NCBI GenBank assembly: GCA_028751875.1
Contig: CM054155.1
Coordinates: 53,600,744-53,664,743 of the forward strand
Direction of reading: 5' to 3'
DNA: 64,000 bases
DNA from: Rapana venosa
Taxonomy: Eukaryota; Mollusca; Gastropoda; Neogastropoda; Muricidae
The first letter of the stretch is position 1, and every line of letters starts with the position of its first letter. Shown piece by piece: positions 32,457 to 43,829 of the stretch. The notes under the pieces are model-generated. The model saw only the letters and a list, made by a program, of their open reading frames with translations, was not told where the DNA came from and did no database searches. Made by a program: the position numbers and the translations under genes.

Positions 32457-34810
32457 CGTCAATGAGGATAGGGGAAAATAAGCGGAGGACATCCCCCCGG
32501 GAGGGGAAGAAAGCAAAAGGGTGTTTTAGAAAAGGGGGAACCGGGGAAGGGGTTTTTGAGTGGAAGGGAGGATTTTGGAAAGGGTTTTTGGGGAGAGGGA
32601 AAAATTCGGGGCAACAATTTAGAAAGAAAAAAATGTCGACGAGAGCGAAGGGGAGAGAAAACAAGAAACAACCCCCGGGAAAAACCCTGATTGGGGGGTT
32701 GGAGGGAGGGAGAAGGGAGGGAAAGCCCCCTTTTTAAAAGGGGAAAAGGGGGTAAATGGGGGGGCCAAGGGGGGAAAAGAGGGAAAAAAAGAAAAGGGGA
32801 GGGAATGGGGAAAGGGCGGAAGGAGAAAATTGGGGTGGGGGGAGGGGAAAAAGGGGGGAAAAACAGACAAGGGAGAGCCCTTTTTCCAACCCCAGACGGG
32901 GACAAAAACCCCTTTTTTTGCAGACTCAAACAACAACGGGGGGGAAGGGGTTGGGGGAAAGAAAGAAAGGGAGTGTTTAAAAAAGAGGAAATTTTTTGCC
33001 CTTAATTTCCAGAAGGCTAGCTATACTTTTTTAAAGTAAAAGGAAATGGTAGATAATTTCTTATGTTAATAGTTTTCCCTCTTTTTTAGTCTTTTTCGGG
33101 ACTTTTTTAGATGATCCTTAAGAAATATATTTTTCCCACATTTTTCAGATTTTTTTCAATAAATAAATTTGCTTGAAAAAATTTTTCACAATTCCCAAGT
33201 ATAAAAAACGCGTTTTTTATTCCTGACTTTGTATATTTTTTGGGGGAGGAAAAATTAATATTTTTCAATGAAAAAATTATGTTTGAAAAAATTTACTTTG
33301 CTGGATAGGGCCCCACTTCCTCACACATTATTCCTATTTGATTTTGCAGGGTTCCAGGGACAATTGGCCCCCTCTTTTGATATTTGTTTTCTAAACCCCT
33401 TTTTGAACTTTTTCCCAGATTAATTTCAGAGGTAGGGGAGGGGATAGTTTTTTCGTGGTCAGAGCATGGCTTTCCCCGGGCAAGGTTAAGTAGATCGGGG
33501 GCGGGGTTTTAACCACTTGGTTGGGTGACATTTTTGCTTGTTTTTAAACTTCAGTACATTTCTCCCAGTTCCCCCAGCTTTTAAAATGGGTCCCCTGCCT
33601 TTTTTTTTTAGGGTCGGGGAAAGGGTAAAGAAATCCGGGAGAGGGGGTAGGGTCGCCCCCTCCAATATGCTGGGCCCCTGGGAACTGAGGTTTTCTGTGC
33701 TTGCTCCTTTAGGGACCACATGGGTTTATGGGCCCCCTTTTAAATTTTTTGGGAGGGTAAGGTTTTTTGTTGCTATGTTTTTCAAATGACAGGGAATGTT
33801 ATTATTTTGGTGTAAAAAAAACGCTAACAGAAACCCCCACCCCAAAACAATAAGAAAAAGTTTGAAACAAGGGAAAAGTAAAATTGAAATGCAATACATT
33901 TTTTTTTTGGGGGGGGGGGGTTTGAGGGGGGGGTTTGTTATATGTCCAGTAAAAAACTTTTGGGAAAGGGCATCCCCATGAAGGCCCGTTTTCAAAAATT
34001 TAAATTTTCTGACGTGAGTTTTTGGGGTTTTAAGCAGAACATGGAATTGTTCGGCAAAGCTGAAATCCACAGAGAGGTCAAAGGGGGAGTAACACAATTT
34101 TTCACTCAATGACCATCCCCCGAAAAAATAAGATGTGCCCCACGCCCCAGCTATAAACCATTTTAAAGGGTTAAAAACAATTTAAAAAAATGCATTGATC
34201 AAAAAACAGTAACCCCAGCCATCAATCAAAGGGAAGCAAACGCACCTTAAGGTCAAACAAAATTTTTTTGGGTTCCCTCACCTTTTTTGTTTTTTTGGGA
34301 ATTTAAATTTCTCTCAACCCCATTTTGGTTTTTATTTATATTTTATTTATTTTTCGAACACCTTTTGTTCGTTAAAAAATTTTTTTTTTTATTTAATAAA
34401 CCCAAAGTTTTTTCCTTTAATTTATCTTTTTTGTTAATTAAATTTAATTTAAACACTATTTTGTTCTTATATATATTGTATGTAAAGTTTTTGGGTCTTT
34501 TTAATGGAATGCTGGCACTTTAAAAAATTTATTTGGATTTTTCGTTGGGTTTTTATTATGATGGGTTTTTTTAAATTTTTTCCAAATTTATATTGTTTTA
34601 AAGCTAAAAATAATTTAAAAATAAATAAAAATTTTAATAATTTTTAAATTTTTATTATTATTATTTTATTATTTTTTATCTTCATCAAATTTAAAAATAA
34701 TAATAATAAAAATAAAATTTTTTTATTATTGTTGGTTTTTTTGTTTTTTGTTTTTTGGTTAAATTTTTTTTATTACAAAAAATTTATTTCCCTTTAGGCG
34801 GGGGAAAAGG
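32457..34810. other. Homopolymer-inflated sequence without a supportable gene
   Basis: Dominated by runs of three to eight identical bases (GGGG, AAAA, TTTT, CCCC). Apparent open frames on both strands are Gly/Lys/Pro/Phe-rich artefacts. The text looks like an under-polished consensus. An AT-only patch lies at 34,600-34,780 and a 10-G run near 33,910. I would not call any gene here. Confidence 0.5.
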
Positions 34811-35136
34811 GAAAATCACTAGGAGTGAATTTTAATGTTTCACTGTTTGTGGATTTATCTGTTTGGGTTTTAAACCCCCACATTGTGGAGGTCAAAATGG
34901 AAGGGGTATTTAGTATTGGAGCTTTTTTAGTATTAAAAAAAAAATTATATTTCACTGTTTTTGACTGGAAAAATTACACAGAAAATTTTATACACATAGT
35001 TATTGGGGAAAACATAGTTTCAGCAACATTTCTTTTTTAGATAAAGAAAGGAATTTTCAAATTAATGGACATTTAAGGGTGAACTCTCTCTCTCTCTGCC
35101 TGTCTGTTTCTCTCTCCTCTTTTTGTCTTCCAAATC

Positions 35137-36660
35137 TCCGTGCCAACTGTTAAAAGCCTCTCCCCCCATCAAATTTCCTTAAAAGCAAAGTTTACACCTT
35201 ACAGAAAGAGAAAAAACACTTGCAAAAAAGATAGAGAAAACAAACCAAAGCCAGCAAAGACAGGGACGTCCAAACAAAAACCTTTTGAAAGCCACAGAAC
35301 CCTGCAAATGAAGTCGACCCTTTCTGACCTTACTCAGAAAAAAAACCCCCCTACAGGGCAACGGTCGGGCAAAAACCAAAAGGGTGGGCTGCTTTCAAAA
35401 CCCCTGGCAAAAACCAAATTTTAAAAAGAAATCACTGCATTAAAAAAGCCCTACCATCAATGATACCTCTTTCTCGCCATCCCACTCCAACAATCATTCA
35501 GTCACCTCCATTCCAAAGATTCACACCAGCAATCTAACAACCACCTCCAGAATTCCTCTAAGTGACTCCCTCTATGACATTTCCGACACCCCTATAGAAG
35601 AAGAAATCATCTTCCCAATCCCCACTAATAATAGGTTTTCACTCCTTTACCCAGTCCAAAATCCCTACCCCAAACCACCCCCTCCACCCTCACCCCTTTC
35701 ATTACCAAAACGCAAACTGACAAGTAATTCAGTTCCCAGGCCTAGCAAACTCCAAACCCCCCTCTGCCGTCCCTTTCCCCAACTCCCTTAGAGGCACTAT
35801 TGAAAAAGTCTGTCCCCACTGCCAGCCAGGAGTTACTGATCAGTGACTTGGTCTTAAGTGCAGTGGGAGACAGAAGTTCCCCCCACGGCTGACAAGCTAA
35901 AAACTTGTCGGTACCAAGCCTGACAGTTCAACACCTCTTGAAGTGGCTGTCAACACTCCCCCCTTCAACACACATCAAACAGATCATTTTCCATGTTGGC
36001 ATCAACAGCTGCTTACAAAGTGGCCCAGTTGATTGCACGACATGGCAACGTGTGGTCAGAGGACTACGCCAAGCTTTTCCCCATGCCACCATAAAAGCCT
36101 CTGCAATCATCCCTCCTTATGGCCGACACCACACCACCAGTTCTGTGAGGGAGTGCAACGCCAACCTCTCCAAGGAATGTGCTCGAGAGGGGGTGATTTA
36201 CATCGATCACACCTCCTTTTTTCAGACTGAAAGTGGGGCACCCAGGAAAGCCCTCTATAAAGACATGGACCCTTTCCACCCAAGTGTCCGTGGCATAGCA
36301 GCCATGATGTACAACCTGCACCAGCCGTAAAAACCTCTGCCCCGCACTTCAACCAACTATGGCCAGATGCAAAGGGCTCCGCCAACAAAGCCACCTCCAC
36401 CAACAGTGGAAGTGCAATCTGCCATCAACAGTCACCGTGGCAATGGCAGAGCGCTTCTCCCCACACCAGGGACAAGTCCACCTGCCTATGGCCAGAGAGG
36501 CAACAAGTTCACTCAAGGGGAACTTTGAGGACTTTCCCCCTCTTACTACAGCCAAACAAACCTGCCTGGGGCCTCCCCCACACCACTCATTCAAGGACAC
36601 CCCAAAAGCTGCTGGAGGTCCTGCTGAATACCATCCAGCAAGCCCTTCACTGACCTAACC
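35137..36660 (+). pseudogene. LINE ORF1 with SGNH-esterase-like domain, inactivated
   Basis: A basic, Lys/Pro-rich N-terminal part (35,140-35,424) and a Ser/Thr/Pro-rich linker (35,430-35,800) precede an SGNH/GDSL-like fold. Block I reads LLISDLVLSAVGD near 35,832-35,870, block III reads HVGINSC near 35,992, and block V reads DPFHPSVRG near 36,275. Esterase ORF1s of this sort are known from CR1-type LINEs. The usual nucleophile Ser of block I ('DS') is Leu here, and a stop separates block I from the 141-codon open part (35,905-36,330). After the TAA at 36,328 the same frame stays open for about 65 codons of Pro-rich sequence. The esterase is predicted to be dead. The LINE ORF2 remains at 38.4-40.4 kb could be its partner. 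Confidence 0.55.
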
Positions 36661-36694
36661 CCCCCATTCATCTATAGAGAAAGCCAGGGCCGAG

Positions 36695-36900
36695 AATGGG
36701 AGGAAGAGTGTGTGTGTTGTGTGTGTGTGGTGTTGGTGTGTGTGTGTGTGTGACAACGCGCGTGTGCGTAATATTTGTGTGTATGCGTGTTACTCTATGT
36801 TGTGTATGGTGTGTGTGATGTGTATGTAGAGTTGTATGTGTGCGTGTTTGTGGTGTGTGGGTGGTGTGTGTGTGATTTGTGGTGTGTGTGTGTGTTTCAA
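36695..36900. repeat. GT-rich microsatellite
   Basis: Interrupted (GT)n extending into a T/G-rich stretch up to about 37,100. Translated Cys/Val-rich frames are artefacts. Confidence 0.88.
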
Positions 36901-37179
36901 TTTAATCTTGTTATGTGTTGTCTTGATTTCTTGTTGTTTGTGTGTTTGTTTTGTTTTGTTGTTTTTTGTTGGTGGTTTTTGTGGTTTGTTTTTTGTTTGT
37001 TTTTGTTGTTGTTTTGTAAAATGTTTGTTGTTGTTGTTTTTATGTCTTGTTGTGTTGTGTTGTTGTTGTTTTCTTGTTTTTTTTGTTGTTGTTTTTTTAA
37101 CTTTCCCCCACCCCCCAAAATTGCAAGTTCGCTGTGGAAGTGTGGCAAACCTGTTATTCTTTCTGCTCTTCTAACTCCC

Positions 37180-38370
37180 TAGTTTCTTTTATATTCTCTT
37201 AGCCATAGGTTTCTGTGTGCTGTATTGTCACCAATTCAACTTAGAAAGACATTGTATTTTTATTTTATTTTTTATTTTTTTTATTTCATTGTTCTGGTTT
37301 TATGGTTCCTTTTGCTTATTTCAAAGATTGACGAACTGGTGCAGTGAAAAGTGTGCATCCTACTGAACATTGAGACTGTAGAACAAAGAGATACTACCCA
37401 TGGGTTTTGGTTTTGTTGTGCTGTGGTTTTTTTATTTTATTTTTTATTTTATTTTTTTTTAAACAGTTTTTGACCGTGCTACAGATCACAACTTTATTAT
37501 GACAGTGCCCATACAGTGAAGTGTGCAACACTGTGCAGTGAGGGACTATTCACTGAGTGACATTGTCTGGGACTATTCTGCTGAGTGGCATTGATTGTAG
37601 TGACTAGCTGAGTGCATTGTTCAGTGACTGCTGAGTGACATTATTCAGTGATGGAAGAATGAGTCTGTGTAGCAAACCCCGGACTAATTGCTGAGTGGCC
37701 TTTTTTTTTAGTGATAAACAAACTGTGCTGTGCCGCGAGTTCCCCACCACCCACCCCGTACTAATTGCTGAGTGGCCTTTTACAGTGACAAGATAGAGTG
37801 CTGACCATCTCTCTGGGACACACCTCAGTGCTCATTGGGTTGCTTCAACGAGAGTGTCACTTGTGATTTGGTGTGACCAAAGTTTTCTAGTGGCCTTGGG
37901 AGACTCTTCACTGGCAAGTAACTGTGACCAGGCTGTAATTGAAGCAGGGCACCCTTGTGTAGACTTGCAGGTTGATAGCAAGTTACCTCGAGTTTTGTTG
38001 TTGCTGTTATGATGCTATAACAGTGAGGATTTCAGATTTCAGTACCTTATTGTCGGTTTGAGTGGTTATTTTATTTTCACATCACTCAATTCTGTTTCCT
38101 ATTTTTGTTTATACTTATTTTTCCTCCTCCACCACCACCCTATCATTTTCCCCCTTCAGGTGTTGAGTTCTCCAACTACAAATCTATTTTCTATTTTCCT
38201 TACCCCAGTGTATCCTTTCTTGTTGTCTCTTTCACACATATCCCTACCTCACAAACCAAAAAAGACAGTGCATCCCAAACCCACAAAAATTTGGGGCCCC
38301 TAAGGATCCCCACGTATTTCCCCCAAATAAAAACCCCCGCATTTAAAAAATCGAAGAAATATAAAGTTAA
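37180..38370. other. No gene; degenerate CTGAGTG repeats
   Basis: Between 37,530 and 37,800 the phrase GCTGAGTGRCATT and variants (GCTGAGTGGCC, ACTGAGTGACATT) recur about seven times with irregular spacing, often near 'cagtga'. The rest is T-rich or unremarkable. It may be the inter-ORF or 5' region of a LINE. Confidence 0.4.
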
Positions 38371-38379
38371 ACCCTAACA

Positions 38380-40440
38380 AAGGAAAACCCAGTCACATAT
38401 AGGGTTCGAGTCAGACTTTCAGACCAATATTGGACTTGTATTTATATTAGGATATAAAATACTTCGTAAAGATCAAAAAAACCCAAAAAGAAACGAAAAC
38501 CTTATCTATATTAGTGAGCCCATAACCTTTTAAGGTCTTCCCATTTAAAAACATTATGGGGAGAATCCTAGGTTTGGGGTTTCTTAAAAGGTGACTAACC
38601 TATTGTAATTGGGTTTTCTTATAGGAAAATCCGCAAAAAAAAAAGGGGACTGACAAATTTGACCCCATGATGAATACAACCCTATTATAATAAAGTGAAA
38701 TTTTTATTAGGAGATTTTAATTTTCGTTAAAAAAGTAAAATTAATGGACCCAATTAAAAAATTCATAAAACCTCCCCCCAACTATTTAAATTCACCCAAA
38801 GAGTCAAACCAAAATAAAAGACAAATTGCCCATATTATGTATCAAATTAACAACATTGTAAAAACGTGTACCCCAGTCTAAAAAAAATGAAAAACACACC
38901 AGTCGTATAGTGTAAAAAAAAAAACAAAAAATCCCCAAAACGGGGCCAAAAACTTAACTATCGTTCCTTTGCAAAATTTGAGGAATCTTTTCCATTTAGT
39001 TTTGATAATCCATTCTTTAAAACATTCAGCTTACTGATCCAGACTTGGGCCATAAAATTTGGATAAAAACTTTTACTGCTTTTTACAACAAACATGCCCA
39101 CTAAAAATATAGGATAAAATATACCCCCCAAAACCCCCTTCAAAACAGCTACAGTAATCCCTCTACAAGTTGGTACCTTCGCCCTTTAAACTAGAGACCA
39201 TTTTCCATCATATTACCCTTTCCAAACCCTTGGGAAAACAACATATAAACAAACACATAGTCGTCATTTGTACTCCCCAATTAATTACCCTAATAGTCTG
39301 GTTTAGAAAAATCACTATTCTACTCCTGATTTGCCTCGTAGACAATGGCTATAAACATTAATGACAATAAATTTTGGGGAAATTTCTATTTGTAGTTTTT
39401 CAAAAAAGTTTTCCCCTTGACCCTACACTTCTCATAAAAAAATTAACCGTAAAATTTTTCTACCCAAAACCCCTTTAAAATACTTGCTTCCTATCTAGAA
39501 AAAGGCAAAAGTGTTAAAGGTAAACTTTATCCAAATAAAAGCCATCAAAATTTGGGGTTTTCCCCAAATCCATACTAGGGGCCATTCTCTTTTATTATTA
39601 AACGATTTTCTCCACATCAACAATGCGAATATTTGCTGAGACACAACTATTAACAAGCCCCAATAAATTTATCTCTTACAAAAAGTATTTAAAAAAATGT
39701 TTGTAAGCTTATTGAATAACCGAAATAAACCATATGCTATACACCCCAAAAAAAAAATACATGCTTATTAAAACTAACAAAGCGTAAAAAAATTAACCCC
39801 TTAACTTTCTCCCTCAAAATTAAAGAAAAGTAATGAAAAAACCTACACACAAGGTTTTAGGGGGTAAACTTGATTAAAAAACTCAGTTGGTTTACCAATA
39901 TTAACTATGCAAATACATTCCCAAAAAGATACCAACTTTTTAAATCAAGCACTTTCTTGACTTTCATTCAAGGAATCTTTCTTCCCAAACTTTATATACA
40001 ATCCCCCCAATAGACGCTTCTACCCTGTGGGATTCGCTAGTGCAAACACATGAAAAACCGTTACGAAATCTGATAAAAAGGCTTCAAAAATGGTCCCTTT
40101 TAAAAAAAAACAAGCTTATAGAAGTGACTTTAAATCAATTAAATATTCCCTTCACCAACGATTTAAAAATAAACAAAGGAGCATGATGTTTAGATCATGA
40201 CAGGAACTGTTCCATTTTTGCCCCGTAAACCCAAAACCCGAAATACTATAAAAGCCTAGTGTCCCAAATTCCCAGAAAAGACTTATTCAAAACTATTTTT
40301 TTTACTCAGGCCCCATGCTGTGGAATCCCCTTTTTGATTCAGTTAAAAAAAAATCTCAATAACAATCTACAAAACTCAATAAACAACTCCTTTGTACTCA
40401 ACAATACAAACCACAGTCCCGCCTTAAAAAAAAAAGTTGA
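38380..40440 (+). pseudogene. Decayed LINE endonuclease/reverse-transcriptase region
   Basis: Plus-strand fragments suggest a LINE ORF2: KFLLGDFNFR near 38,700 matches the GDFN block of an APE-type endonuclease, and the 3' portion (39,900-40,380) aligns with the LINE fragment at 11,740-12,300. It ends YSGPMLWNPLFDSVKK near 40,310-40,350, the 'GP.LWN.LP' C-terminal block. Intervening sequence has many stops and inflated homopolymers, so motif calls in the palm are not possible. Together with the SGNH ORF1 upstream it may be a single CR1-like element. Confidence 0.45.
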
Positions 40441-41229
40441 TATCCTCCCTTTTTTTGCCCTTTCCATCTTACCCCAGCCCCGCCCCCTTTCCTTCATTTT
40501 TCTGTCTGTCAGGACCGTTGTCCCCCCCTCCCGTCTCTCTCTCTTTCTCTTTTCTCTCTCCCTCTCTCTTTTCTTTTCCCTCTTTTCCCCCCCTCTCCCT
40601 TTTCCCCCTTCCCTCTTCCCCTCCCTCCTCCCTTCCCCCCTCTCTCCTCTCTCTTCTTCCTCTCTCTCCCCTTTTCAAACAATTTTTTGTAAGAGACCCA
40701 AATAAAATTTTTTCTTTTTCTTTCCTTTTTTTTTTTTTTTTAAAAAAAACACAAGTTTCAAAAATTTTAAAATTATCAATTTACAATAAATGAAAAAGTG
40801 GGACAGTATATTTCTGTAAAAAATTTTTTTTTCTTTTTTTTTTTTTTTTCAAACAAAAACATCTTCCCCCAAAAACCCACACCATTTTCCCCCCTCCCTC
40901 CCCACTCTCTCTCATTTCTTTCTTCCCCCCTATCTCCTCTCTTATTACAATGTTAGGTTCATTTTAGACTTAAGTATTTTTTTTTCCCTTTTGTAAACGT
41001 GTATTGGTATTGGGGTTATTTCTTTTCATGCATTCAATTTTTACGGTATTTCGAAAAAAATTTTGATGGGAAACCTGTGCTTCTTAGAATTATATTTTAG
41101 TTTTATCCCTTTAAAACAACACAAACAAACACAAAAAACAAAACACACACAAAAACACACCCCCCCACCCTCTCTCTCTCTCTCTCCCTCTCTGACCTTA
41201 AGATTTTGGGTTTTTTTCCCTACCCCACC
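40441..41229. other. CT-, C- and A/T-homopolymer-rich sequence
   Basis: Pyrimidine-rich tract (40,505-40,675), T runs and inflated homopolymers. This is probably the LINE 3' UTR, equivalent to 12,780-13,000. Open frames are Ser/Pro/Phe low complexity. Confidence 0.45.
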
Positions 41230-41395
41230 CTTTCTCTTCTTCTTGTTTTTATTGTGTGAGTTTAAGGGAGAGCTTATTTCATTATCAGACATATAACCTG
41301 ATGAGTATAATAAAATAAGGTTGACGGGGATCTGACTTTTTGAGAACTATTATATTTTAGTGTTACCTGAAACACACCTCTCCTCTCTCTCACTC
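41230..41395 (+). repeat. LINE 3' UTR fragment
   Basis: TTTTTATTGTGTGAGTTTAAG, TTCATTATCAGACATA and a following TC tract match the block order at 42,960-43,180. It is cut by GA tracts and a SINE. Confidence 0.5.
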
Positions 41396-41399
41396 TCTC

Positions 41400-41475
41400 T
41401 CTTTTAGGAGAAGAGAGAGAGAGAGAGATGAGGGGAGGGGGAGGAAGAGAGAGAGGGGAGAGAGAGAGGAGTGAA
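41400..41475. repeat. GA-rich tract
   Basis: (GA)n with GGGG interruptions. Confidence 0.85.
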
Positions 41476-41494
41476 TGGATTATAATTTACATTT

Positions 41495-41825
41495 ATTCTT
41501 TTTTATGGAGGATAAGGGAATAAGCACGCATGTGCTTTTTTACATCCAGTCCCCGTATGCATGTAGTTTTCCAATTTTGTAAACTGTTCCCACCAGCACA
41601 CAATGGCCTGCTCTTCCGAAAAGCGGAACAGGTTTTAACGCCCCCGCAAGATGTTCTGAGTGCTTTCGCACACGGGACCTTGGTTTATAGTCTCACTGGA
41701 AAGACTTTTGGGGAGAGTGGGGTCGGCCAGCACTGAGGTTAACTGCAGAGGAAAAATCCTCTTGAACGAGAGTAGAACCGGGGACAGCAGATCACGAAGA
41801 CATTATTCTAACCACCAGGCAAACC
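41495..41825 (-). mobile_element. tRNA-derived SINE
   Basis: On minus the head reads CTGGTGGTTAGAATAATG, then CCCCGGTTCTACTCTCG, a worn A-box and B-box. The body includes AGACTATAAACCAAGGTCCC and AGAACATCTTGCG, and the 3' tail AAAAGCACATGCGTGCTTATT. The same layout and length as the SINE at 23,305-23,650. Confidence 0.68.
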
Positions 41826-41844
41826 CCTGCCCCTTTACTCTCGT

Positions 41845-41971
41845 GGTTAGAGAGAGAGAGAGAGGGGGAAGAGAGAGAGAGAGAGGAGAGAGAGAGAAGA
41901 AAACAGAAAAACAGGGGACAGAGACAGACAGAGAGGACAAGAGGGGACACGGGAAGAGAGAGAGGAGAGAG

Positions 41972-42035
<64 letters not shown>

Positions 42036-42055
42036 GAGGAGGAGAGAGAGAGAGA
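41845..42055. repeat. GA-rich microsatellite
   Basis: Long, partly perfect (GA)n next to the SINE head. The Arg/Glu open frame through it is an artefact. Confidence 0.92.
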
Positions 42056-42059
42056 AAAT

Positions 42060-42560
42060 TCTTTTTATTTCGAGGATAATGAATAAGCACTAAACATCTA
42101 CACATTGTCAAATGGTACATTATACTTTTGCTTTTGTTGATTTGTTTTGGGTTTTTTGTTTGTTTGTTTTTTTTTTGTTTTGGTGTATGTGTGTGTGTGT
42201 GTGGGGGGGGGGGGTGGACGGTGTTGGGTTTGTTTTTTTTCTCATTTGTTTTGTTTGTTGTTTTTTTTTCTGTTTTTTTTTGTTTGTTGTTTGATCGGGG
42301 GTGGTTCTTTTTCTTGGGGGGTAGGGGGGTGGGGGTTGGGGGTGTTCTGGGGTTTATTTTGTTTCTTGTTTGTCTGGGGTTGTTTGTTTGTTTGTTTTAC
42401 TTACTATTACTTACAATGTGTAGATGTTTTTTATGACTTATTGGGGTTTCCCGCCTCTGTTTGTGTGAGTGTATGAGTATTGCATTTATTTTTATTATCA
42501 TGACATTCAATTTGTATGAGTATAATTTAAAAAGTGTTGGTGTTGATCTTGTGCTCAGTG
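42060..42560. repeat. LINE/SINE tail remnant and LINE 3' UTR fragment
   Basis: Starts with an inverse tail remnant (TTTCGAGGATAATGAATAAGC), then T/G-rich sequence with a 12-G run (42,205) and LINE 3' UTR blocks CAATGTGTAGATGT..TATGACTTA and GTGTGAGTGTATGAGTATT. Confidence 0.5.
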
Positions 42561-42594
42561 AGTATTATATATTTAGTATTATCCCTGAGACCAC

Positions 42595-42655
42595 ACAACA
42601 CACACACAACACACACACACAACACACACAAAACACACACCCACACACAACACCA
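42595..42655. repeat. CA microsatellite
   Basis: (CA)n with interruptions, inside the LINE 3' UTR copy. Confidence 0.85.
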
Positions 42656-42660
42656 CATGG

Positions 42661-42860
42661 ATGAGAAATATAAACCGAGGCCCCGTGTGCGAACGCACGC
42701 AGACATCTTGCGCACAGTTAAATTTCCCGTTCCGCTTTTCGTAAGAGTAGGCCATTGTGTGACGGTGGAAAGATGACAGAATTAACCAAACCGCATACAC
42801 ACGGGGACTGGGTGTTAAAAAAGCACATAATGCTTATTCCATTATCCTCGATATAAAAAA
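42661..42860 (+). mobile_element. 5'-truncated SINE
   Basis: AAATATAAACCGAGGCCCCG, CAGACATCTTGCGCACAGTT, GGCCATTGTGTGACGGTGG and the tail GGGGACTGGGTGTTAAAAAAG, then ATGCTTATTCCATTATCCTCG and an A-run. The tRNA head is missing and a CA repeat takes its place. Confidence 0.65.
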
Positions 42861-42904
42861 AAAAAAAATAAAAAAATAAATATTAAAAAAAAAAAAAAAA
42901 ATAT

Positions 42905-42913
42905 ACAACACAC

Positions 42914-42952
<39 letters not shown>

Positions 42953-42955
42953 TCA
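42905..42955. repeat. CA microsatellite
   Basis: (CA)n then CACT units. Confidence 0.9.
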
Positions 42956-42959
42956 CATT

Positions 42960-43760
42960 CTCTCCCCCAATGACTGTTTAGGTTTAGATTTCTTCTAAAA
43001 GTTTTGTTTCTTGTTTTCATTGAGTGAAATATGGGTATTGAGTTTATTTCATTATCATGACATACAATTTGAAAGGGAGTATAATCAAAAATGAGGTTGA
43101 TGGTGATCGTGTACTGTTTGGGGAATTATATTGAAATTTTAAACAGCACACACACACACTCTGTCTCTGTCTCTCTCACCTTTTAACGTTTGCTTATAGT
43201 TATGGTGTATCCTGATGAAGGATTCATATTTTATATTTTCATACTTATTGGACTTGTCCTCTGTACTTAAGTCTTAATGAGTGCCCTATTTCAATATCTT
43301 ATTGTTATGTGTCCCAAAAGTATATGTACCATTTGACAATGTGTAGATTTTTTATCTTTATGACTTTTTAAGTTTGGGTTCTTATTATTTTCTTGGTTTT
43401 TTTTTGTGTTGTTGTTTCTTTTTCTTTTTTTTTTTTCTTTTTTTAATTGGTTTGGGTTTTTCTTTCTCTTTTGTTTGTTTGTTGTTTGTTTTGGTTGTGG
43501 TTTTTTTGGGGGGTAGGGGGTGTTTTTGTGTTTTCTTTTATTAGTTTGCTTTGGGGAGGGGGGGGGGGGGAGGGGGGGGATTGGTGGGGGGTGTTTTGAA
43601 AAGGGTTATTTCCCATTTTCTACTGTGATATTGTATAAGTGTTGGGTTATTATTAAGATGTATCCCTACGGGCGGGGACTGGATATAAAAAAGCACATGT
43701 TTCTTTTTATTATCCTCAAAATAAAAGAATTTGTCATTGTCATTGTCATTGTCCCGCTGT
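42960..43760 (+). repeat. LINE 3' UTR copy ending in (ATTGTC)n
   Basis: Best template for the family. It contains GGGTATTGAGTTTATTTC, TCATGACATACAATTTG, a CA/TC tract, GTGTATCCTGATGAAGGATT, CATACTTATTGGACTTGTCC, TTGACAATGTGTAGATTTTT, a T/G-rich stretch with an 11-12-G run, and GCGGGGACTGGATATAAAAA. It ends TTGTCATTGTCATTGTCATT at about 43,732-43,753. Confidence 0.68.
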
Positions 43761-43829
43761 TTTTTCTTTTTTTTTTTAAATAACCAGACCATTCTCCTGC
43801 CTTTTTTTGTGTATCAGCCAAATCTCAAA

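Noticed and set aside
32459..32929. 156-codon Pro/Phe/Leu-rich minus-strand protein
   Set aside because: Arises from inflated purine homopolymers; several overlapping frames are equally open, which indicates low complexity.
33440..33730. Possible tRNA-like SINE head in the homopolymer-rich zone
   Set aside because: A weak promoter-like phrase near 33,490-33,520 does not match A/B boxes well, and sequence quality there is doubtful.
36775..37182. 135-codon Cys/Val/Phe-rich frame
   Set aside because: Translation of GT- and TTG-rich sequence.
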